Shown here one piece after another: positions 1-6,332 of a stretch of DNA of 64,000 nt (its first letter is position 1; every line of letters begins with the position of its first letter). The notes below the pieces were generated by a model. It saw only the letters and a program-made list of their open reading frames with translations. It ran no database searches and was not told the DNA's origin. The position numbers and the translations under genes were made by a program. The stretch is from an uncultured Litoreibacter sp. (GTDB lineage: Bacteria; Pseudomonadota; Alphaproteobacteria; Rhodobacterales; Rhodobacteraceae). The DNA lies in the NCBI RefSeq assembly GCF_947487515.1, contig NZ_CANKWO010000002.1:310001-374000 (forward strand), written 5' to 3'.

Positions 1-729
1 TTCCAGCTTGGCCCTGATCTGATCCTCACTATAGCCAGCGGCAAGTCCCGCTTGGGCAATTTCCAGAAGGCGACCGAACTCCTTGCTAGGAATATGGCCC
101 CAAGCCTTAAGCGTTTCACCTGTAATTTCTATCTGTGTCATTGTTTTCTCTTCACCCGCTGAATAATCAACGCTTTTTTCAATTTTCAAATATGCCGTAG
201 GCACGTGATCCGTCAGCCAGACACCATTGTCGGCCTGATAGAATGCGTACCCGGCTCGGTGCATTTCACCCGCAGCCACAATCAAGATCACCGGCGCACC
301 ATGGCGCGCGCCAACCTTGAGAGCCGTTTGCGGGTCACCCGATAAATGCACCTGCTGGCGAGACATCGGGCGCAGCCCATCAGTCATGATCGCCGTGACG
401 GTCACCTCTGCTGTACCATGGTAAAGCCGCGATGGCGGTTCAATCGCTTCCACACCGAGATCAACGGCAATCGAATGTCCTTGAGCGGCACGGATTTGGT
501 CGCCCGTATCCGACAAGCTAAGCCGTTTTTTGTCATTGGTTTCCACAATTTCGACCAGTTGAGCTTGGCTTATGGGCAGGTCGTGGTCGGCCAATGCCGT
601 CAGCAACACTTCCACCGCAACCCACCCCTCTGAATCGGGCGTTAGGTCAAGCTTCTCGGGCGTATGGCGCAAAACCTGCGCTAACAACCTGCTCACTTTT
701 TGCAGGTGTTTTTTCTCTTTGTTTGTCAT
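1..729 (-). CDS. kptA: RNA 2'-phosphotransferase KptA/Tpt1, in-frame with an RtcB-like N-terminus (partial)
   Basis: The reading frame starts at the ATG at 729 and stays open to the window edge (243 codons seen). Residues 1-185 match KptA/Tpt1, which removes an RNA 2'-phosphate with NAD+. Visible motifs are LRH (R21-H22), RAAQGHS (R80), LYHGT (about 102-106) and MSRQQVHLS (R124). Known family members are about 180 aa, so a stop is expected near residue 190, but none occurs. The frame continues through EEKT-MTQIEITG into a segment (residue 197 on) that resembles the N-terminus of long RtcB-family ligases. The ATG at 141 has a GAAGAG purine run just upstream and could be an internal start. It begins 5 nt after the helical-repeat gene, so it is the last visible cistron of the Ro60 unit. 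The KptA call is firm; the RtcB reading of the tail is inference. Confidence 0.85.
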   Translation of the reverse strand, partial: MTNKEKKHLQKVSRLLAQVLRHTPEKLDLTPDSEGWVAVEVLLTALADHDLPISQAQLVEIVETNDKKRLSLSDTGDQIRAAQGHSIAVDLGVEAIEPPSRLYHGTAEVTVTAIMTDGLRPMSRQQVHLSGDPQTALKVGARHGAPVILIVAAGEMHRAGYAFYQADNGVWLTDHVPTAYLKIEKSVDYSAGEEKTMTQIEITGETLKAWGHIPSKEFGRLLEIAQAGLAAGYSEDQIRAKLE

Positions 730-734
730 CTTCT

Positions 735-1751
735 TTAACTCTCTTGGGCGGACAGATTTCCGACCCATTTCTTGTGATAATACGTCATGCGCCATTGCAC
801 GGATTTCGCTTTGTCATTGGTCAGCGACATGACCAAACCGTCGCCTTCAGGTGCCCCGACCGTGATCAGGTAATCAGCGGCCAGACTACGCAGTTTGGCG
901 CTTTTGTCTTGACCGGCATGGCGCAGCACCATCGCACGGGTATCCGATGAGACCTCTACCGCGCGTTTTTCGCGACGCGGTACTTTCTGGCGCTGGTTGA
1001 AGACCTTGTCATGCCACACCCAATCAGAGCCTTCGGTCCAACGGGCATGGCCTGTCAGCAAAGTTTCGACTGCAACAGCGCGTACAAATACCGATTGTGC
1101 ACACAGCGCCAAATCGGGCAAAGCCCAATCATAGTCAGGACTGCGCAGAAGTTGCCGTAACGAACCTCCCAACGGCCCAGTTGCGGTTTCCATGAACGTC
1201 GCTTTGACGACCAACGGCCAATCACGATACGCCGCCAACATCTGCGCCACTACAGCACCACCGCGTTCCCAACGGGCAACACGGTCCAGCACAAAAAGGC
1301 AAAGCGGGACCAACTCCTCCTGGCTCAACTTTGGCAAAACAGCCTCAAGTCGAGAAAAAGCGGCTTTGCGAACTTTAGCTGCCCAATCGTTGCGCCGCAG
1401 CAAAAGTGCCGTTAGCGCGGCGGTATCCTCCATTGGTGCAACCCGCACAGCGCGCGCGCGGAGACGCCCATCAGCGGCATGTATTACAAGCAACCCTAAG
1501 GAAGGATTTCTGGAAAATTGCACCCCCCAATCAACAGGGCCTGATTTGGCAATCCACGACACCACCCTGGAAGCAGCTCGCACAGGCGCACGATACGCTT
1601 TGCTCCGAAACGGCTGATCAAGCTGGGCCACTTGTTGCGGGCTTAGTAACTTGCGACGCTCTTCAAACAATGACAGCGCAAACGGATCAAGCTTGCCATT
1701 TGCGGCCTGCCATGCGGCATCAAATCGAGATATGTCTTGGTTCAGTTTCAT
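735..1751 (-). CDS. HEAT-like helical-repeat protein of the RNA-repair operon
   Basis: A protein of about 338 aa from the ATG at 1751; the frame is open further upstream, but only this start leaves the last Y-RNA-like element intact. I recognise no catalytic motif. The middle (about residues 100-250) is a run of amphipathic helices typical of HEAT/ARM-type scaffolds, for example an ALLLRRNDW segment and a VRKAAFSRLEAV helix. The C-terminal third is basic. It lies between the Y RNA/tRNA array and kptA, with 5 nt to kptA, so it is co-transcribed with Ro60. Helical-repeat proteins commonly bind RNA or protein, so an accessory role with Ro60 or the repair enzymes is plausible but unproven. Confidence 0.7.
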   Translation of the reverse strand: MKLNQDISRFDAAWQAANGKLDPFALSLFEERRKLLSPQQVAQLDQPFRSKAYRAPVRAASRVVSWIAKSGPVDWGVQFSRNPSLGLLVIHAADGRLRARAVRVAPMEDTAALTALLLRRNDWAAKVRKAAFSRLEAVLPKLSQEELVPLCLFVLDRVARWERGGAVVAQMLAAYRDWPLVVKATFMETATGPLGGSLRQLLRSPDYDWALPDLALCAQSVFVRAVAVETLLTGHARWTEGSDWVWHDKVFNQRQKVPRREKRAVEVSSDTRAMVLRHAGQDKSAKLRSLAADYLITVGAPEGDGLVMSLTNDKAKSVQWRMTYYHKKWVGNLSAQES

Positions 1752-1779
1752 CTTCTTCACTCTCAAATCAAGCCACACG

Positions 1780-1906
1780 CAGAACAAGGCATTTGCAGGA
1801 TGAATTTCCGCCACCAGATTGCTCTGGGCTGGGGTTGAACCAGCACGGGCCCGAGGGCCCTACCCATGAAGGGCTGCGTCTACCTGTAATCCTGCAGGCA
1901 TTTCTG
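1780..1906 (-). ncRNA. Y-RNA-like element F (T-arm type)
   Basis: Minus strand. The ends pair as CAGAA/TTCTG. Next comes the shared 5' signature AAATGCCTGCAGGATTACAG, and GCAGGAT pairs with ATCCTGC on the 3' side. The 3' signature AAATGCCTTG precedes the closing arm. Inside are a GC hairpin (GGGCCC/GGGCCC), a tRNA-type T arm (GCTGG-TTCAACC-CCAGC) and a CCAGA-GCAA-TCTGG hairpin with a GNRA loop. It is the last RNA before the helical-repeat gene and the most divergent of the six. Confidence 0.6.
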
Positions 1907-1915
1907 ACTATGGTC

Positions 1916-1989
1916 CCGGGGGACGAGGATGCGTGAGATGGGTTTCCCCGACCGTTTTGAGCGATGTAATCCCACGGGCATTCCCCCGG
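1916..1989 (-). ncRNA. Y-RNA-like element E (minimal, no tRNA arms)
   Basis: Minus strand, about 74 nt. An 8-bp closing helix CCGGGGGA/TCCCCCGG is followed by the shared ATGCCCGTGGGATTACATC signature. The upper helix GTGGGAT/ATCTCAC includes one G-T pair, and the 3' signature is ATCCTCG. The only internal structure is GGG-GAAA-CCC; there is no T or D arm. It therefore looks like a bare Ro60-binding stem. It begins 17 nt after the 3' end of tRNA-Gln. Confidence 0.65.
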
Positions 1990-2006
1990 TTGCTTCCTTT
2001 CGTTCT

Positions 2007-2082
2007 TGGCTGGAAGGGCAGGACTCGAACCTGCAACACACGAGATCAAAACCCGTTGCTCTACCAATTGAGCTACCTTCCA
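2007..2082 (-). tRNA. tRNA-Gln (TTG), array copy
   Basis: Complete cloverleaf with encoded CCA. The acceptor is TGGAAGG/CCTTCCA, the D stem GCTC/GAGC, the anticodon arm ACGGG-TTTTGAT-CTCGT (anticodon TTG), the T arm GCAGG-TTCGAGT-CCTGC, and the discriminator G. Its sequence differs clearly from the other tRNA-Gln(TTG) at 9956-10030. It sits 4 nt after tRNA-Asn, so both come from one precursor. Confidence 0.93.
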
Positions 2083-2086
2083 ATAT

Positions 2087-2161
2087 TGGCTCGGCTGGTA
2101 GGGATCGAACCTACGACATCCTGATTAACAGTCAGGCGCTCTACCACTGAGCTACAGCCGA
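2087..2161 (-). tRNA. tRNA-Asn (GTT)
   Basis: Complete 75-nt cloverleaf with encoded CCA. The acceptor is TCGGCTG/CAGCCGA, the D arm GCTCAGTGGTAGAGC, the anticodon arm CCTGA-CTGTTAA-TCAGG (GTT), and the T arm GTAGG-TTCGATC-CCTAC. It lies between Y-like element D and tRNA-Gln in the Ro60-linked RNA array. Confidence 0.95.
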
Positions 2162-2174
2162 ATAAATCTTTGGT

Positions 2175-2277
2175 GGAAGACAAGTGATTGTGAGACGTTT
2201 TCCCCAGATGCGTTCGCGTCTGGTTCGGCGCGACTCGAACGCGCTTTCAACCGATGTAGTCCCACAGGCATTCCTCC
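2175..2277 (-). ncRNA. Y-RNA-like element D (T-arm type)
   Basis: Minus strand, about 103 nt. The closing helix is GGAGGA/TCTTCC (one G-T pair), the 5' signature ATGCCTGTGGGACTACATC, the upper helix GTGGGAC/GTCTCAC, and the 3' signature ATCACTTG. It carries a T arm GCGCG-TTCGAGT-CGCGC and a CCAGA/TCTGG hairpin, but no D arm. It is flanked closely by tRNA-Pro and tRNA-Asn. Confidence 0.7.
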
Positions 2278-2286
2278 TGTTAAGTT

Positions 2287-2364
2287 TGGTCAGGGATGGA
2301 GGATTTGAACCTCCGACTTCCGCAGTCCAAGTGCGGCACTCTAACCAGCCTGAGCTAATCCCTG
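2287..2364 (-). tRNA. tRNA-Pro (TGG)
   Basis: Complete 78-nt cloverleaf with encoded CCA. The acceptor is CAGGGAT/ATCCCTG, the D stem GCTC/GAGT, the anticodon arm CCGCA-CTTGGAC-TGCGG (TGG), the T arm GGAGG-TTCAAAT-CCTCC, and the discriminator A. It is placed 8 nt after Y-like element C and 9 nt before element D. Confidence 0.95.
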
Positions 2365-2372
2365 AGTTTTGG

Positions 2373-2505
2373 TCCCTGGCGACAAGGAAAGGGTGAAACA
2401 TTACGCGCTCTATCCGCTGAGCTATCCCGCCATGGTAGCAGGAGTGGGATTCGAACCCACGACCTCGACATCCACAATGTAGTTCCAACCAGCATTCGCC
2501 AGGGA
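2373..2505 (-). ncRNA. YrlA-type Y RNA, element C
   Basis: Minus strand, about 133 nt. A perfect 10-bp closing helix TCCCTGGCGA/TCGCCAGGGA is followed by ATGCTGGTTGGAACTACAT, whose parts pair with ATGTTTCACC. Its GGCGAATG fits the Ro60-binding consensus I recall for bacterial Y RNAs (G-N-CGAA-N0-1-G). It has a T arm GTGGG-TTCGAAT-CCCAC, then an acceptor-like helix TCCTGC/GCGGGA closed by a loop, then a D arm GCTCAGCGGATAGAGC. The order is a tRNA circularly permuted at the anticodon stem, as in Salmonella YrlA. Confidence 0.85.
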
Positions 2506-2515
2506 TGATTTCGGG

Positions 2516-2634
2516 TCCGGCAACAAGGGACGGTGAAATGGCATGTGCTCTACCAACTGAGCTACAATCGCTTTGTGCGCGAAGGGTGGGGCTCGAACCC
2601 ACGACAAAATGTATTTCCACCAGCATTTGCCGGA
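2516..2634 (-). ncRNA. YrlA-type Y RNA, element B
   Basis: Minus strand, about 119 nt. The closing helix is TCCGGCAA/TTGCCGGA, the 5' signature ATGCTGGTGGAAATACAT, and the upper helix GGTG(g)AAAT/ATTTCACC has a bulged G. The 3' signature is GTCCCTTG. Between them lie a T arm GTGGG-TTCGAGC-CCCAC, a loop-closed acceptor helix around CTTCGC/GCGA and a D arm GCTCAGTTGGTAGAGC. This is the same permuted-tRNA arrangement as element C. Confidence 0.85.
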
Positions 2635-2694
2635 TTGTATTCCTTTCAACTCGTTTCAAGCAGTTGACGCTTTCACGTCTGTGTTCAATTGGTT

Positions 2695-2766
2695 GGGTCA
2701 GGCGGACAAGAAATCCGTGAGACGGGACATTAACAGATGTAGTCCCACAGGCATTCCGCCTGACCC
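2695..2766 (-). ncRNA. Y-RNA-like element A (minimal, no tRNA arms)
   Basis: Minus strand, beginning 6 nt after the Ro60 stop codon. A perfect 12-bp closing helix GGGTCAGGCGGA/TCCGCCTGACCC encloses ATGCCTGTGGGACTACATC, an upper helix GTGGGAC/GTCTCAC and the 3' signature ATTTCTTG. An internal GGGAC/GTCCC pairing could compete with the upper helix. It has no tRNA-like arms. The spacer to element B (2635-2694) holds two weak hairpins (GACG/CGTC and CAACT/AGTTG). Confidence 0.72.
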
Positions 2767-2772
2767 TATGTT

Positions 2773-4329
2773 TTAGACCTCCACAGCTTTGATTTGGCCG
2801 ACCCAGTGGTCTGACCCCATCTTATCGTTCGCGAAGGCCGCGATCTGGTCAAAGACCGTGTCCGAGAACCCGCCAATGTTCAGCACGTCCTCACGCTCTT
2901 TCGCTTGCGTGGTCCCGTAAGGGGCGATGTCGATACAGACCAGTTTGGCCTTGGGGTTACGCTTTTTGAGCTTTTCCCACGCTCGCATCATCACCGTCCC
3001 GTTGTTCCCGTAAGCTGCATGCGCCCACGACTGGTTGTCGGACACCATGATTACCAGATCAGGGGCACGCCCCTTTGCCAGCAACCAATCAAGCGGTGCC
3101 GCACAGTTTGTCCCGCCGCCCCACTGTTCTGCCAAACGCGCGGCGTTAGTCAGAATGGTGTCGCGTGGTTCCAACCGCAGATCACGCACCTTGTCCTCAA
3201 ACGGCAATACTGTTGCCGATGGGTTTTGGCGCAGGATCGCCGCAGAAACGAGACCTGCCACATCCACAAAACGCGTCACCGTGGTGGCCCCCTTGCGGAA
3301 ACCAGTCACAGCGCTAGACATGGACCCAGATACATCTGGGCAGACCACGACCTGACCGCGCAGTTTTGGTACGTTACGCACCGAAAGCTCCATGGCGTCA
3401 TGCAGCGCATTCCGGATTTCCACCGGCATATCAGCAGACAACGCCTGATAGGCGGTCATCAATTGGTATGGGAACACCCGCGCTTTTGCGATCTTGTTAG
3501 GATCACGCAGGGTGGCCGCAATATGCGCCCGCATCTTTGGCAAGGCCAACACCCCATGACGCTGAAACGTGTTCAGATTCATACGGGTCATCTGCCAAGA
3601 AGCGTTTTCAGCGATCTTTGACCACTGCTTGGTGGACAAAGACAGCTGCGTCAGCATCTGGAATGGCACGTTAGGAACTGCCCCCTTGCCGGTTTCCTTA
3701 AACCGGAGGAAGTCCTGCACAACCGCTGGCAGCAACGAGACATCACATGGCCGCCCGATGATCCAAGCAAACAAAGCTTCACGCGCTTGATTGGCCGGCT
3801 TTGGGTGCACCATCTTGATCACATCCGCCAAGGACGGATCGTTGCCGATATTGGCCTGCAAGATCGTCCGGTCGGACGCCTCATTCAGCCAGTTGGCCAC
3901 CATCCGCTTTGGCGCAGAGCCAAGCGATTTCCGTCCCGTCTGCCCAGATCGCATGATCTGCACGAATGTCCGCAGCATTTTGCCGTTGTCCACAACCCGT
4001 CCGAAAACACGCTGGAACAAGATCGGATCACGCCCAGCCAGAACTGCCAGCAAAAAGGCTGGCATGTCCTTCATATGCCCGGATTTGCGGGTATAGACGG
4101 CGGTTTGCGCCAAAAATGACGGATCAACCTTATTTGCCAATTCCAAGGTGCGGGATAGTTCCTGCATCGGATCTTGGTAGTATGTTGCACCAAAGGTCCC
4201 AGTCATCGCGACTTGGGCCAGGGCATGTGCATCAGAATATCGGTAGGCCGGTGCACCCGCAGCGTTTTGGGTATTGGTTGCAGGAAGCAACCGGCCTTTG
4301 ATTGATGCAAACACGGATTTGTTTGCCAT
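2773..4329 (-). CDS. rsr: Ro60/Rsr TROVE-domain RNA-binding protein
   Basis: About 518 aa, the usual bacterial Rsr length. An N-terminal TROVE/HEAT ring (about residues 30-320) is followed by a vWA domain with a MIDAS motif DVSGSMSS near residue 330. Ro60 proteins bind Y RNAs on the ring surface and act in quality control and degradation of damaged or misfolded RNA. I chose the ATG at 4329 because AAGGA lies about 8 nt upstream; an ATG three codons earlier (4338) would overlap that site. It heads the leftward unit whose next product is the Y RNA/tRNA array, and is divergent from rtcR. The pairing of Rsr with adjacent Y RNAs and rtc genes is known from Salmonella and others. Confidence 0.95.
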   Translation of the reverse strand: MANKSVFASIKGRLLPATNTQNAAGAPAYRYSDAHALAQVAMTGTFGATYYQDPMQELSRTLELANKVDPSFLAQTAVYTRKSGHMKDMPAFLLAVLAGRDPILFQRVFGRVVDNGKMLRTFVQIMRSGQTGRKSLGSAPKRMVANWLNEASDRTILQANIGNDPSLADVIKMVHPKPANQAREALFAWIIGRPCDVSLLPAVVQDFLRFKETGKGAVPNVPFQMLTQLSLSTKQWSKIAENASWQMTRMNLNTFQRHGVLALPKMRAHIAATLRDPNKIAKARVFPYQLMTAYQALSADMPVEIRNALHDAMELSVRNVPKLRGQVVVCPDVSGSMSSAVTGFRKGATTVTRFVDVAGLVSAAILRQNPSATVLPFEDKVRDLRLEPRDTILTNAARLAEQWGGGTNCAAPLDWLLAKGRAPDLVIMVSDNQSWAHAAYGNNGTVMMRAWEKLKKRNPKAKLVCIDIAPYGTTQAKEREDVLNIGGFSDTVFDQIAAFANDKMGSDHWVGQIKAVEV

Positions 4330-4458
4330 TTCTTTCATCCTTCACTTGGTTTGTGAGGAAGTTTTCGCCGGTTTTTGCTGAAACGAGAAGAAAAAACGAA
4401 TTAGACGTAAGTTATTGTTTTTGAACCGCAAATTACGATTCGAGAAACTTTGACGTCA

Positions 4459-4486
4459 AAATGGCGATTGATATATATCGCCATTT
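4459..4486. promoter_or_regulatory. perfect 10-8-10 inverted repeat between rsr and rtcR
   Basis: AAATGGCGAT and ATCGCCATTT are exact inverted copies separated by 8 A/T-rich bases. The repeat ends 18 nt before the rtcR start and about 130 nt upstream of the rsr start. This suits an upstream activator site for the leftward unit and an autoregulatory site for rtcR. A separate TGACGTCA palindrome lies at 4451-4458. Binding by RtcR is inference. Confidence 0.55.
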
Positions 4487-4504
4487 ATCCATATAGATAA
4501 CCTT

Positions 4505-6079
4505 ATGAAAAAGAACGTGGTCATTGGCTTTCTGGGAACGAATCTGGATGCAGGCAAACGCCGGCGTTGGCGGCCTTCTGTTCAATTGGTCGAGCATAGT
4601 GATTTTCCGGTGGATCGCTTCGAATTGATCCATTCCGCGCGCTGGTCAGGGCTGGCCGAAAAGATCAAAACCACAATTGAGTATACCAGCCCCAAAACCG
4701 AAGTCTTGCTTCAACCCATGGAGATCCGCGATCCTTGGGACTTTGAAGAAATGTACGGCGCGATGTTCGATTTCGCTAGAAACTATGGCTTTGACGACGA
4801 ACGTGAAGACTATCACATCCATCTAACGACAGGCACACATGTCGCCCAGATTTGCTGGTTCTTGCTGGCAGAGGCCCGTCATATTCCCGCCAAGTTGATC
4901 CAGACTGGTCCGCCACGTGGAGAAGACGAAGGTCCCGGCAGCCTACAAGTCGTTGACCTGGATTTGTCGCGCTACAACGCGTTGCAGCAGCGTTTCGATC
5001 TGGTCAGCAAGGAATACAACACCCTGCTCAAGGGTGGTATCGACACACGCAACGCAGCTTTCAACACGATGATTGAGCGCATGGAGGTCGTGACGTCAAA
5101 CTCTGATGCTCCTTTGTTGCTGATGGGGCCAACAGGGACTGGAAAGTCTGATCTTGCTGCAAGACTGTACGAACTCAAACTGCAACGTCGCCGGATCAAA
5201 GGTCGGTTGGTGCATGTGAATTGCTCAACCCTGAAGGGCGAACGCGCCATGTCGACGCTTTTTGGCCACCGCAAACAGGCGATCCCTGGGGCGGGTGCCG
5301 ATCGACGCGGTTTGCTGCAAGAAGCCGACGGCGGTGTGTTATTTTTGGATGAAATTGATGAACTTGGTCTGGATGAACAGGCCATGATCCTGCACGCAAT
5401 CGAAACGGGGAAGTATTTTCCATTAGGGTCGGACTATGAGGTTACCAGCCGCTTTCACCTAATTGTGGGGTCCAGCCGAGACCTTGCCGAAATGGTGGCG
5501 AAAGGTCGCTTCCGTGCGGATCTATTTGCCCGCTTGAACCTATGGACCTTTACCCTTCCAGCACTGCGCGACAGACCTGAAGATATCGCGCCCAACATCG
5601 CCTTCGAGATGGCCCGCGTTGAAAAATTGCTGGGTAATCGGATCACCTTTAACGCAGATGCGCAGATCGCCTATCAGAAATTCGCTACTGATCCGGGCAC
5701 GTGCTGGCGCGGTAATTTCCGCGATCTGAGTGCGTCAATCCAGCGAATGTGCACCTTGGCTCCTCGTGGGCGCATCACGCACACGATGGTCACCGCCGAG
5801 ATCGAGGCTTTATCGAAAACATGGCATCACGCTAGCAATGATCCCGATATGCAGCTCATCACAGAGCACCTCGGCGAAAGAGCTGCAAACATTGATGAAT
5901 TCGACCGCGTTCAACTGGCTGCTGTCATCCGCGTGTGCAGACAAAGCGCCAGTCTCAGTGCCGCTGGCCGCCGCCTTTTCGCGGCTTCTCGGGCTGCAAA
6001 GGCAAGCCGGAACGATGCCGATAGGCTTCGCAAGTATCTTGAGAAGTTCGGACTGGATTGGGGCTCCTGCCAAAACTGA
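4505..6079 (+). CDS. rtcR: RtcR-like CARF-AAA+ transcriptional activator
   Basis: 524 aa, close to the roughly 530 aa of known RtcR. The N-terminal CARF-type sensor (about 1-180) starts with VVIGFLGTNLD and carries LTTGTHV; in Salmonella this domain senses tRNA fragments. The AAA+ domain has Walker A GPTGTGKS (about 208-215) and Walker B GGVLFLDEID (about 276-285). The sigma-54 contact loop, GAFTGA in the family, reads QAIPGA after LFGHRK (about 257). The C-terminal part (about 460-524) is a Fis-like helical DNA-binding region. It is divergent from rsr and upstream of rtcB2. The degenerate loop raises doubt that it works with sigma-54. Confidence 0.9.
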   Translation: MKKNVVIGFLGTNLDAGKRRRWRPSVQLVEHSDFPVDRFELIHSARWSGLAEKIKTTIEYTSPKTEVLLQPMEIRDPWDFEEMYGAMFDFARNYGFDDEREDYHIHLTTGTHVAQICWFLLAEARHIPAKLIQTGPPRGEDEGPGSLQVVDLDLSRYNALQQRFDLVSKEYNTLLKGGIDTRNAAFNTMIERMEVVTSNSDAPLLLMGPTGTGKSDLAARLYELKLQRRRIKGRLVHVNCSTLKGERAMSTLFGHRKQAIPGAGADRRGLLQEADGGVLFLDEIDELGLDEQAMILHAIETGKYFPLGSDYEVTSRFHLIVGSSRDLAEMVAKGRFRADLFARLNLWTFTLPALRDRPEDIAPNIAFEMARVEKLLGNRITFNADAQIAYQKFATDPGTCWRGNFRDLSASIQRMCTLAPRGRITHTMVTAEIEALSKTWHHASNDPDMQLITEHLGERAANIDEFDRVQLAAVIRVCRQSASLSAAGRRLFAASRAAKASRNDADRLRKYLEKFGLDWGSCQN

Positions 6080-6332
6080 ATGGTCGTTATGGATGTACAG
6101 TTGCTGATTAGCCACACAACTTGACCTGCGCAATATTGTGTTTGCCAGAATCCAACTTCGCGCCTAGATGAGCCCTCCAACCGGTCCGTGAGACCCAATT
6201 TGTAACCCCAGCTAGGAAAGGGCAACACATGACGCTTCATCGCAACGCCCTTCGGGGGCAGATCACCGCTTAAGCCGCAAACCGGCCTTGTGTGATCTCA
6301 TTCACTGACCTTGTGGTCAGCATATCTACATT
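6080..6332 (+). other. long leader between rtcR and rtcB2
   Basis: 253 nt without a convincing gene. It contains the candidate -24/-12 element (6090-6105) and, just before the rtcB2 start, an inverted repeat CTGACC-TTGT-GGTCAG (6305-6320). I found no Y-RNA signature or tRNA arm here. No clear ribosome-binding site precedes the rtcB2 ATG. Confidence 0.4.
6090..6105 (+). promoter_or_regulatory. candidate sigma-54 (-24/-12) promoter for rtcB2-prfH
   Basis: TGGATGTACAGTTGCT keeps the invariant GG and GC with exactly 10 bases between them, and the TTGC of the -12 box. The rest of the -24 box (CACG) is not matched. It lies 11 nt after the rtcR stop and would give a leader of about 215 nt. A match of this quality can arise by chance. 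Confidence 0.35.

Noticed and set aside
2141-2659. Long open frames (up to about 170 codons) across the tRNA/Y RNA array
   Set aside because: They run through complete tRNAs and base-paired RNA elements in several frames and have no ribosome-binding site; the RNA reading explains the region better.
6305-6320. CTGACC-TTGT-GGTCAG as an operator or terminator before rtcB2
   Set aside because: Only 6 bp, no T-run, and too close to the start codon; kept as a note on the leader and not called.
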